From: Alphaproteobacteria bacterium
GTDB lineage: Bacteria; Pseudomonadota; Alphaproteobacteria; Acetobacterales; Acetobacteraceae
Assembly: GCA_016869715.1 (NCBI GenBank)
Contig: VGDM01000013.1
Coordinates: 1 to 64,000, forward strand
DNA length: 64,000 nt
Reading direction: 5' to 3'
Shown: positions 54,217 to 62,331 of the stretch, piece by piece
Numbering within the stretch: the first letter of the stretch is position 1
Layout of the letters: every line of letters starts with the position of its first letter
Program-made: the position numbers and the translations under genes
Notes under the pieces: model-generated
The model's database searches: none
What the model was told of the DNA's origin: nothing
What the model saw: only the letters and a program-made list of their open reading frames with translations

Positions 54217-55374
54217 ATGGATAACGCCGCGCAAGGACTGAAGCACCGGCGGATTTTCTCCGCCGAGCATGAATTATTCCGCAACCAATTGCGCCGCTTC
54301 ATCGAAAGGGAAGTGGTACCCTTCCATCGCGATTGGGAACGCGCAGGCCAAGTCCCGCGCGATCTATGGCATAAGGCCGGCGCGCAAGGTTTTCTCTGCA
54401 CCATGCTGCCCGACGAATTTGGCGGTTGCGGCGGGGATTTTTGCCATGCCGCCGTGGTGATCGAGGAATTGGCCCGCGTGAATGCCTCGGGCGTTGCCTT
54501 TCAACTCCATTCCGACATTGTTGTGCCCTATATCCTCGCCTATGCGCGCGCCGAACAACAACGCGCCTGGCTACCCAAAATGGCGGCGGGTGAGGTGATC
54601 GGCGCCATCGCTATGACTGAGCCTGGCATGGGCAGTGATTTGAAGGCGATCCGCACCTCGGCCACGCGTGATGGTGATCATTGGGTGATCAATGGCGCCA
54701 AGACTTTCATTTCCAACGGCCAGAATGCCGGCCTGGTGATCGTGGTTTGCCGCACGGACCCGCAGGGCGGCAGCCGCGGGCTTTCGCTGATTTGTGTAGA
54801 GGAAAACACGCCCGGCTTCACCAAAGGCCGCAATCTTGAGAAAATCGGCCTGCATGCGCAGGACACAAGTGAGCTTTTCTTTCAGGATGTGCGCGTGCCG
54901 ATCAGCCATCTTTTGGGCGAGGAAAATGCCGGCTTCCGCCAATTGATGCATCAATTGCCGCAGGAACGCCTGATCATCGCCATCCGTTGCGGTACGAGCA
55001 TGGAAGCCATGCTGCACCAGACCATCGCCTATACGAAGCAGCGCCAGATCTTCGGGCAAAAGGTCTTCGATTTCCAGGTACATCGCTTCAAGCTCGCGCA
55101 AGCTAAGGCCGAGATTGGCATGTTCCGCATCTATTTGGATGATTGCATCGCGCGCCATATGAAGGGCGAGCTTACTGCCGAAGACGCTGCCGCGGCCAAG
55201 CTGCTCGGCACCGAAATGCAGAACCGCCTGCTGGATGATTTTCTGCAAATGCATGGCGGCTATGGCTATATGGCCGAATATGATATTGGCCGTGCCTGGG
55301 CGGATGCGCGGGTTGGGCGCATCTATGGTGGTTCTTCTGAAGTGATGCGGGAAATCATCGCCCGCACGCTTTGA
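54217..55374 (+). CDS. acyl-CoA dehydrogenase
   Basis: A 385-residue FAD enzyme. MTEPGMGSDLKAIRTSA near residues 131-147 contacts FAD. At the C-terminus the usual YEGT base is replaced by IYGGSSEVMREII, so the catalytic Glu is not there. A Glu in LPQERLIIAIRCGTS near 246 takes the position used in isovaleryl- or long-chain acyl-CoA dehydrogenases. The likely substrate is a branched or long acyl-CoA. The preceding CoA-transferase and following Bug receptor suggest uptake and oxidation of one acid. Confidence 0.94.
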   Translation: MDNAAQGLKHRRIFSAEHELFRNQLRRFIEREVVPFHRDWERAGQVPRDLWHKAGAQGFLCTMLPDEFGGCGGDFCHAAVVIEELARVNASGVAFQLHSDIVVPYILAYARAEQQRAWLPKMAAGEVIGAIAMTEPGMGSDLKAIRTSATRDGDHWVINGAKTFISNGQNAGLVIVVCRTDPQGGSRGLSLICVEENTPGFTKGRNLEKIGLHAQDTSELFFQDVRVPISHLLGEENAGFRQLMHQLPQERLIIAIRCGTSMEAMLHQTIAYTKQRQIFGQKVFDFQVHRFKLAQAKAEIGMFRIYLDDCIARHMKGELTAEDAAAAKLLGTEMQNRLLDDFLQMHGGYGYMAEYDIGRAWADARVGRIYGGSSEVMREIIARTL

Positions 55375-55428
55375 AAACTGTCGAACAAGACAAATCGAAC
55401 AAAACAACGAGGAACGGGAGCAAACAAC

Positions 55429-56391
55429 ATGAATCGCCGACAAATCCTTCTATCGGTCCTCGCGGCCCCCGCCATCGCGCCAAAGCTTGCGGCGGCGCAA
55501 AGCTTTCCATCGCGCCCCATCACGCTGCTGGTGCCCTTCCCGCCAGGGGGGGCCACCGATGTGCAAATGCGCGCCTTTGCCGAAGCCGCATCCCGCGCCT
55601 TTGGCGTGCAGGTGCTGACGGAAAATCGCCCTGGCGCAGGCGCAACTCTTTCCGCCGCTGGCGTCGCCCGCGCACGGCCCGATGGCTATACCATCGCGCA
55701 ATTCCCGCTCCCAGCCATGCGGCTGCCTTTTATGCAACGCATGCCCTTTAATCCGCGCACCGATTTCACCGCGATCATGCATCTGACCGGTTATCTGTTC
55801 ATCATGTGCGTGCGTGGCGATGGCCCTTATCAGCGTTGGGCTGATCTGTTGGCGGATGCGCGCCGCCGTCCGGGCGAAATACGCGTCGGCAATACGGGCG
55901 CGAATGGTACGCCGCATCTCGCGAATATTGATCTCGCCACGCGTGAGAAGCTGGACATTGTGCATGTGCCCTACCGCGGTGAAGGCGACGCCATACCAAG
56001 CCTGCTCGGTGGACATATCGAAGCCTGCTCGGCTGGCTCCGGCACGCTGCCGATGATTGCAGAAGGGCGGCTTCGCGCGCTTAATGTCTGGACACGGCAG
56101 CGCAGCAAGAAGCTGCCCGATGTGCCGACGCTGCTTGATCTTGGCTATCAGGATATGGTGATCACCTCACCCTATGGGCTGGTCGGGCCGGCCGGGATGG
56201 ACCCGGATATTGTCGAAAAACTGCATCAGGGTTTCCGCACAGCGCTGAATGATCCATCGCATCTTGCAACACTCGACCGCTTGGATATGCCGGTCGAATA
56301 TCTGAACCCTACGGATTATGCCGCCTTCATCAAGCGTACGATTGATGAGGAAGAAGCGCGCGTGACCCGGCTTGGCTTGCGCGGTGGATAG
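55429..56391 (+). CDS. Bug/TctC-family substrate-binding protein
   Basis: A 320-residue periplasmic receptor. The signal peptide starts MNRRQILLSVLAAPAI and ends about KLAAAQS. FPSRPITLLVPFPPGGATDV and LTENRPGAGATLSAAGV are family signatures, followed by DGYTIAQFP. No TctA/TctB genes are adjacent, so it is an orphan receptor. It sits between an acyl-CoA dehydrogenase and a convergent AMP-ligase, which suggests a carboxylic acid ligand destined for CoA activation. Confidence 0.93.
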   Translation: MNRRQILLSVLAAPAIAPKLAAAQSFPSRPITLLVPFPPGGATDVQMRAFAEAASRAFGVQVLTENRPGAGATLSAAGVARARPDGYTIAQFPLPAMRLPFMQRMPFNPRTDFTAIMHLTGYLFIMCVRGDGPYQRWADLLADARRRPGEIRVGNTGANGTPHLANIDLATREKLDIVHVPYRGEGDAIPSLLGGHIEACSAGSGTLPMIAEGRLRALNVWTRQRSKKLPDVPTLLDLGYQDMVITSPYGLVGPAGMDPDIVEKLHQGFRTALNDPSHLATLDRLDMPVEYLNPTDYAAFIKRTIDEEEARVTRLGLRGG

Positions 56392-56425
56392 GCCCGCCGG
56401 GGGCGTTTCGTGGCGCAATACCAAA

Positions 56426-57940
56426 TTACAGGTAGCGTTCCTTCAAGACCCGCCGAAGTAATTTGCCCGCCTCACTGCGCGGCAATTCCGCGACAAACTC
56501 AACCGCGCGGGGCTGCTTCGGCCCGGCCAATTCAGCGCGGCAAAGGGCCAGCAATTCCTCGGCCAGGGCGCCATCGCCACCCCCGTCACGCGCCACCACC
56601 AGGGCGCGCGGTCTTTCGCCAAATTCGGGATCCTTCACGCCAATCACCGCCGCCTCAATGACGCGCGGATGGGTCATCAGCACGGCCTCGATTTCGGCGG
56701 GATAGACATTCACGCCGCCCGAGAGAATCAAATCGGCCCGCCGATCAGACAGGAAGAGAAAACCCTCCTCATCCAACCAGCCAAGATCATGCAGCGTGGC
56801 CCAGCCGCGCGCATTGTAGGCTTCGGCCGTTTTCACCGGATCATTGTGATAGGCAAAGCGCGCACCGCCTTCAAACCAGATGCGCCCAATCGAATGCGGC
56901 GGCAGCGCTGCGCTGGCATCATCCAGAATATGCACGCGGCCATAGACTGGGCGGCCAACACTGCCCGGCTTGCGCTTCCAGCTTGCGCTATCAATCACAC
57001 AAGTGCCGATCCCTTCGCTGCCGGCGTAATACTCCCAAATGATCGGCCCCCACCAAGCCAGCATGGCCTGCTTCACGGGCACCGCGCAGGGTGCGGCGGC
57101 ATGGATGGCACAACGATGGCGCGACAAATTATGCGCATCGCGCATTTCTTGCGGCAGGGCCAGCAGGCGCACAAACATGGTTGGCACCCATTGGCTATGC
57201 GTCACGCCGTAATCGGCCATCACCGCGAGGCTGCGCGCCGCATCGAATTTGCGCAAGATAATCGCCGTACCGCCCAAATTGATCGTGCGCTGAACGTAAC
57301 GATTAGGGGCTGCGTGATAAAGCGGCGCGGGCGAGAGATAAATGGTCGTTTCATCAAAGCCGTAAAGCTGCTGCCAGCTCATGTCGAATTCTGGCGCAAG
57401 ACGATCCGCAAAGGCAATCAGCGGCCGGCGAATGCCCTTCGGCAGGCCTGTGGTGCCGGAGGAATAGAGAAAATCTCGCCCGATCGGCACTTCGCCTGCG
57501 GGCCAGGTGGTGGAGTGGCCAGCCATCAGCGCTTCCAGCGGCACGAAGCCTGGCAATGCGCCGCCCGCGGCAAAGCGATGCCCGACGCCGGCAAGATCCA
57601 GCCTGGCGACCAGCGCGGCGAGCGACGCATCCGCCACCAACGCCACTGCGCCGGAATCGCGGAGCACATGCAAAACCTCATTCGGGCGCAAATGAATGGA
57701 AAGCGGCGTCACCATCAACCCGGCACGCTTGGCACCATAGGTTAGGACCAGGAATTCGGGGGCATTTTCCAAGAGCAAGGCAATCGCCTGGCCCGGTGCC
57801 AGACCAAGCGCCGAAAGCCCACGCGCCATCTGATTGGCGCGCGCATCAAGATCACGAAAGCTGAGCACCGCACCACTATCCGGAAAAATTGCGGCAGGTT
57901 TATCAGGGCTGGTCGCGGCCCATTGTGCAAGCTGCGGCAT
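56426..57940 (-). CDS. class I adenylate-forming acyl-CoA synthetase
   Basis: A 504-residue AMP-binding enzyme. The P-loop YSSGTTGLPKGIRRPL is near residues 154-169, EYYAGSEGIGTCV near 297 the substrate/adenine region, and DRRADLILSGGVNVYPAEIEAVLMTHP near 393-419 the hinge and A8 motif. The final catalytic Lys is in RSEAGKLLRRVLKERYL. It activates a carboxylic acid to acyl-CoA. Convergent with the Bug receptor; the CoA-transferase and dehydrogenase nearby point to the same pathway. Confidence 0.93.
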   Translation of the reverse strand: MPQLAQWAATSPDKPAAIFPDSGAVLSFRDLDARANQMARGLSALGLAPGQAIALLLENAPEFLVLTYGAKRAGLMVTPLSIHLRPNEVLHVLRDSGAVALVADASLAALVARLDLAGVGHRFAAGGALPGFVPLEALMAGHSTTWPAGEVPIGRDFLYSSGTTGLPKGIRRPLIAFADRLAPEFDMSWQQLYGFDETTIYLSPAPLYHAAPNRYVQRTINLGGTAIILRKFDAARSLAVMADYGVTHSQWVPTMFVRLLALPQEMRDAHNLSRHRCAIHAAAPCAVPVKQAMLAWWGPIIWEYYAGSEGIGTCVIDSASWKRKPGSVGRPVYGRVHILDDASAALPPHSIGRIWFEGGARFAYHNDPVKTAEAYNARGWATLHDLGWLDEEGFLFLSDRRADLILSGGVNVYPAEIEAVLMTHPRVIEAAVIGVKDPEFGERPRALVVARDGGGDGALAEELLALCRAELAGPKQPRAVEFVAELPRSEAGKLLRRVLKERYL

Positions 57941-58021
57941 CGCAATTCCCGGTCAGGGGCAACCGCCATGCTTTACGAGGCGGCAGGGCGCGTCAAGCGT
58001 CGCCGCCGGGACCCTGCGCCC

Positions 58022-59254
58022 TCACGCTCCAGGCGCGATCAGCGTGCAACTCCCCGCCGAGCGCGCCCTTTGGCACGCCTGCTCCGCCTGCGCGCGCGTC
58101 AGCCACTTCACCCTTGCGGTGAAAGCTGCATTATTGCCCTGCGCGACGCGCACCACCTCAGCCTGACCGCCACCGCCCGCCGAGGAGCGCGCCGATGAAG
58201 CCGCACTGCGCGCCAGGTTTTCTGAGGCAAAACGCCCCAGGCTCACTGACCAACCATTCCCGCCCCCGCTTGGCGGCGGCACCGAACCGGCGCGACCAAG
58301 GGCGGTTGCCGGCGCTGCCTGGGCGGACCTGATCAGACCAAGCCCGCGCGTAGGCGCAGCCGCCGGTGCCTGACGCGGCGCCGGTGGCGCCAGAGAAGCG
58401 GAAGCCAGCGCTGAACTGCCTGTATCCAACCCTGCACGCCGGCGCTCCGCCGGGGTGAAGGTGCTGCCATCAGGGATAGGGTCCATGCGCACGACATTGC
58501 CAAGGCTCGCCACCTGCGTACCCGCCGGCGCAGCCGGGGCAGGGGCAGCGGCCTGGGCCACCTGCATCGTCGGTGCTGGGCTGCGCTGTTGGTTCAACGC
58601 TAGCATGGTGCCGCCATCCATCCGGCGCGGCCCGCGCGGGATGCTCGTGCCGATATCGGCCGCCGCATAAACCTCGGCTGGGGCGCGGCGCGTTGGTGCC
58701 GTGCTTGCAATGCGTGGCCCGACCCGCGCCACGTAATTGCGGGTTTCATCGGGCAGGCCGCGCCCGCCCCATAGATAATCCTCCAGGCGCCGTGGCCCGG
58801 CATTATAGGCCGCCAGGAAGGCGGGCGATCCGTAAAGCTGATACATCTCTCGGATATAGGCCGCGCCGGCCTGCAAATTATCGTAAGGGTGATAGGGGTC
58901 CGGCCCCAAATTGTAGCGCTGCGCCAATTCCCGGTAGGTGCCGGGCATCACCTGCATCAGCCCCATGGCACCCACGCGAGACGTTGCACCTGGCCTGCCA
59001 CCGCTTTCCTGGCGCATGACTTCGCGGATCCAAAGATCAGGCACATCAAACCGGCGGGATGCATCGCGGATCCAGGGACCCCAGGGATCGCCAGGCGGTC
59101 CGGGCGGTGAAGTGCTGTCAGGACGGTTGTAGAAGGGCCCATTGGCGTGGCGCCCCGTGCCATCTGCGCAAGCCGAAAGCACCGCCAGCAGCAGCCCCAA
59201 AACAAGAAACCGGCCATAGCCCAGTCGAAACCCGTGCATCCCCTGAAACTCCAT
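58022..59254 (-). CDS. lytic transglycosylase with C-terminal SPOR-like domain
   Basis: A 410-residue outer-membrane lipoprotein candidate. The signal has a lipobox (LLAVLSAC, residues 24-31). The SLT domain (about 55-175) has the catalytic Glu in MRQESGGRPGATSRVGAMGLMQVMPGTYREL and PYDNLQAGAAYIREMY. A Pro/Ala-rich linker follows, and the last 80 residues (SVSLGRFASENLARSAASS, then ARVKWLTRAQAEQACQR) resemble a SPOR peptidoglycan-binding domain. It cleaves glycan strands. Start may be 59254 or 59239. Confidence 0.86.
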   Translation of the reverse strand: MEFQGMHGFRLGYGRFLVLGLLLAVLSACADGTGRHANGPFYNRPDSTSPPGPPGDPWGPWIRDASRRFDVPDLWIREVMRQESGGRPGATSRVGAMGLMQVMPGTYRELAQRYNLGPDPYHPYDNLQAGAAYIREMYQLYGSPAFLAAYNAGPRRLEDYLWGGRGLPDETRNYVARVGPRIASTAPTRRAPAEVYAAADIGTSIPRGPRRMDGGTMLALNQQRSPAPTMQVAQAAAPAPAAPAGTQVASLGNVVRMDPIPDGSTFTPAERRRAGLDTGSSALASASLAPPAPRQAPAAAPTRGLGLIRSAQAAPATALGRAGSVPPPSGGGNGWSVSLGRFASENLARSAASSARSSAGGGGQAEVVRVAQGNNAAFTARVKWLTRAQAEQACQRARSAGSCTLIAPGA

Positions 59255-59561
59255 CAGGCCTGGGGATTAGTGCCCCGAAACGGCCCCCCAAGGACTCCAC
59301 CAATACCCCCGCATTGGCCCGGCCCAAGCCGTCCCGCTGATCACGCCCTAGTCATTGATACATCCAGAAACACGATCGCGACATTTCCGCCTAAGCTATT
59401 TGGAACAGGCAGGTCAAGCGTTACCCGAAGCCCACAGCATGTGGGGTATTTGCCACGGCAATCATGACAAGATTTAGGCAAAACACCAACAGAATCGAAT
59501 GTTGAATCAGAGGTTTCACACCCGAAGCTCAGGCACTACGCGCAAAACCGTCACCCATAGG
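59255..59561. other. intergenic region without a recognised gene
   Basis: About 307 bp between two minus-strand genes. No coding frame with family features is seen. It contains a relatively A/T-rich stretch near 59440-59520 with two GAATC sites (GANTC, the CcrM methylation motif of alphaproteobacteria), which could lie in the promoter of the lytic transglycosylase gene. No terminator was recognised. Confidence 0.4.
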
Positions 59562-59945
59562 TCACAGGCTGACGATCTGCCCGGAACCAACAGCCGCCAG
59601 AAAACTCGCCGCCCCGGCCCTTTCAACGCCGGGCGCAAGGGGCACGGCGCCCAAATCCTCGGCCCTTAGCCCGGCCTCACAGACCATGCACTGCACGCCA
59701 AGGGCGGCGATGGCGGCAAGCAGGGTGCCAACCCCGGCGACGCCGCACGCGGCCAAATGCGCCTCACGCGCATCCTGCAACAGCGGGCAATCGGCCAAAA
59801 GCAGCCGGCAGCCACCATTGGTGGCGAAAAGCACCACATCGCGGCCAAGCGCTGCCGCGCCGCTCGCCATCACCAGGGCGTAATGGGCGCGTTCATGCCC
59901 GCCATCCAGCAGTAAAATCCCAAGTGGAGGACGCTTTTCACTCAT
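59562..59945 (-). CDS. DsrE-like family protein
   Basis: A 127-residue protein. PLGILLLDGGHERAHYALVMASGAAALGRDVVLFATNGGCRLL is a DsrE/DsrF/YchN-like Rossmann-type start; a Cys in LGVQCMVCEAGLRAEDL near residue 86 could carry persulfide sulfur. Such proteins take part in sulfur transfer. It overlaps the ThiF/MoeB-like gene by 4 bp, supporting a joint role in sulfur-carrier or cofactor chemistry. Confidence 0.82.
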   Translation of the reverse strand: MSEKRPPLGILLLDGGHERAHYALVMASGAAALGRDVVLFATNGGCRLLLADCPLLQDAREAHLAACGVAGVGTLLAAIAALGVQCMVCEAGLRAEDLGAVPLAPGVERAGAASFLAAVGSGQIVSL

Positions 59946-60763
59946 GCCCGGCAGACCGGTTCCGCCGCGCCCTCATGCGCGGACAGGTCACGAATGATCG
60001 CTTCCGGCCCACAGAGCGCACAGGCCGGGTCGCGCTTCAGCCGCACGGTGCGAAACCGCGCATCCAGGGCATCCCAAAGCAACAGCTTGCCGATCAGCGG
60101 ATCACCAATGCCAAGGATCAGCTTCAACACCTCGGTCGCTTGCAGCGTGCCCATCACACCCGTGACGGCACCCAAGACGCCCGCTTCAGAACAACTTGGC
60201 ACGAGGCCGGGCGGCGGCGGTTCCGGATGCAGGCAGCGATGGCAGGGGTTGGCGCCATCATGGCCATGAAACACGGAAAGTTGACCTTCGAAGCGCAGTA
60301 CTGCCGCACTCACCAAGGACTTGCCGAGCAAATGGCAGGCATCACCCAACAAAAAGCGCGTCTCGAAATTATCCGTCCCGTCGCAGATCACGTCATAATG
60401 GGGGATCAAATCCCGCGCCGCCGCCGCATCCATCCGCCGCGCATGGATATCCACCGCCACTTCTGGGTTCAGGCCGCGCAGAGCCTCTGCCGCGCTCGCC
60501 GCCTTGTTCTCCCCAATCCGCGCGGTGGTATGCGCCACCTGGCGCTGCAGATTGGAAAGCTCCAAGGCATCATGATCCACCAGCCCGAGCGTCCCGATGC
60601 CAGCCGCAGAGAGATACAGCGCGAGCGGCGAGCCCAAGCCCCCCGCCCCCACAATCAGCACGCGCGCGGCGCGGAGCTTGGCCTGACCAAGCGCGCCCAC
60701 TTCACGAAGCAGGATATGGCGGGAATAGCGCTGCAATTCCGCGCGGGAGAAGGAAAGCGACAT
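59942..60763 (-). CDS. HesA/MoeB/ThiF family adenylyltransferase
   Basis: A 273-residue E1-like enzyme that adenylates the C-terminus of a sulfur-carrier protein. RYSRHILLREVGALGQ at the start, the ATP-binding VLIVGAGGLGSPLALYL near 35-51, and CDGTDNFETRFLLGDAC near 125 are conserved. Zinc Cys pairs appear in CHRCLHP and CALCG. No rhodanese domain is attached. Start ATG 60763; the longer frame upstream has no similarity. It lies 4 bp into the DsrE-like gene, which may supply sulfur. Confidence 0.9.
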   Translation of the reverse strand: MSLSFSRAELQRYSRHILLREVGALGQAKLRAARVLIVGAGGLGSPLALYLSAAGIGTLGLVDHDALELSNLQRQVAHTTARIGENKAASAAEALRGLNPEVAVDIHARRMDAAAARDLIPHYDVICDGTDNFETRFLLGDACHLLGKSLVSAAVLRFEGQLSVFHGHDGANPCHRCLHPEPPPPGLVPSCSEAGVLGAVTGVMGTLQATEVLKLILGIGDPLIGKLLLWDALDARFRTVRLKRDPACALCGPEAIIRDLSAHEGAAEPVCRA

Positions 60764-60843
60764 CTCATTTATATGGCCGCGATGCCCTTTGGCGCGCAAG
60801 CTTGCCGCTTGCGATAGCGTCATGGCTGGCGCCTTGTGACGCC

Positions 60844-62105
60844 ATGGGCACGGAGGAGCTGATCCACCGCTTGGCCGCTGCGCTTGCCATTGGCTTGCTG
60901 GTGGGCACGGGACGGCATTGGCGCGAAAGGCAGGAAGCCGCCGGCAGGCGCACCGCCGGCGTACGCACCTTTGCGCTGACAGGGCTTTTCGACGGCGTCA
61001 TGGCGGTGCTGGTTTCCGCATTGGTCGAGCCCGGCGGCGTGCTGCTACTGGGTTTTGGCCTTATCGCCCTTCTGGCCGCGCAATTGCCCTTCGCATTGCG
61101 GGAGGCCGCTGCCGAAAACCGCGTTTCCGCCACTAGCCAGGTTGCGGCCCTGGCAACCTACTAGCCTGGGGGCAGTGGCCGTGCTGGGCGATATGGCGGT
61201 TGCTGGCGCGGCGGCGGTCGCCATGACCGCCATCCTGGCCACGCGCGAAAGCCTGCATGGCCTGATGGCACGCATTGCCTGGGCCGAGCTGCGCTCCGCC
61301 CTTGTGCTACTATCCATGACCTAGCTGGTCATGCCGCTGGTCCTTGATGAGCCTATCGCCCTGCTGAGAGGGTTGAACCCCGGCAAGATTTGGCGCTTTG
61401 CCATTCTGCTCGCGGCGATTTCCTATCTTGACTACATTGCGGTGCGTCTGATGGGGCCGAAACGGGGCTTGCTGTTAAGCGGCGCGGCGAGGGGGCTTGG
61501 TGTCCTCCACCGCGGCCACGCTTGCCAATGCGCGCGCGGTGGCCGCGGGTGGCGCCGCTGTGGCGCTGGCGGCGGGCGCGTTGATGGCCGGCGCGGTATC
61601 TTGCCTGCGCACCATTGGCATTGTGGCCTTTATCGCGCCTGCGGCGGCTGAATACCTGCTTGCGCCGCTTGGCCTCGCCTCCATCATCATGGCGCTTGGT
61701 GGCTTCACCCTTGCGCGACGCGCGGAGGCGGATGCGGCGGCGGTCAGCGCGCCAGACAATCCCTTTGAACTCGCCGCCGTGCTGAAAATTGCCCTGTTGC
61801 TGGCGGCTGTGGCGCTGATTTCCAAAATGGCCGGCGAAAAACTGGGGCCCGAGGCCGTTTTGGCGGTCGCGACCGTGACCGGCCTTGCGGATGTGGATGC
61901 GGTGGCGCTTTCCTTGCCGTTGCTGGCGCCGGCGACGATAAGACTGGCCTTCGCTGCCGAGGCCGTGCTTGCGGCGGTTGCGCTGAGTATCTGCGCCAAA
62001 TCCGCCTATGCCGTGACCCTGGGCGGCGGGCGTTTCGGCCTGCCCTTCGCCGCGATCTCGCTTGCGGGTGGCATCGCGGGGGCGCTTCTGGTCATGCTCA
62101 CATAA
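60844..62105 (+). pseudogene. MgtC/DUF4010 family membrane protein, broken by two frameshifts and one stop
   Basis: Pieces in order form one MgtC/DUF4010 protein. The first runs from MGTEELIHRLAAALAIGLLV to VAALATY. After about 61161 one extra base shifts to SLGAVAVLGDMAVAGAAAVA. At 61322-61324 an in-frame TAG follows LVLLSMT, and the frame continues LVMPLVLDEPIALLRGLNPG. After about 61490 an extra base near the SGAA segment shifts to GLVSSTAATLANARAVAAGG, which runs to the true end at 62105. Four fragments together match the full length of a multi-pass protein. Three lesions in one gene argue for decay. Confidence 0.82.
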
Positions 62106-62154
62106 GTCAACCCCTTGCCGCCCGCGCGCGCCGGCGCCACCCTGCACCCAATTG

Positions 62155-62172
62155 CAGGAGGAAGACGCGATG
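62155..62172 (+). promoter_or_regulatory. strong orphan ribosome-binding site and ATG
   Basis: AGGAGGAAGACGCG precedes ATG 62170, a near-ideal translation start. The frame it opens (MPAEGGPLSAGKTTADFVALEH) runs into a palindromic repeat and stops at 62307. I infer that this was the start of the acyl-CoA synthetase gene before the repeat inserted. Confidence 0.5.
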
Positions 62173-62231
62173 CCCGCCGAAGGCGGCCCCTTGAGTGCCG
62201 GAAAAACGACAGCCGATTTTGTGGCGCTGGA

Positions 62232-62331
62232 GCATTTTCAAGCCAAGTGGAAACGCTTGGCGCCTCGGAAAATGCGACTAAACCAAAACCTAGAGCTTGG
62301 GTGTTGAGCGCATGCGAAGCACACATGCTCT
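62232..62331. repeat. composite palindromic repeat, copy at synthetase 5' end
   Basis: A 44-bp hairpin (62232-62275, GCATTTTC...GAAAATGC with inner GCCAAG/CTTGGC arms) is in the opposite orientation to the other two copies. A 16-bp linker follows, then a 40-bp AGAGC...GCTCT module (62292-62331) with GTGT/ACAC inner arms. Its right end overlaps the first codons now available for the synthetase. Confidence 0.82.
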
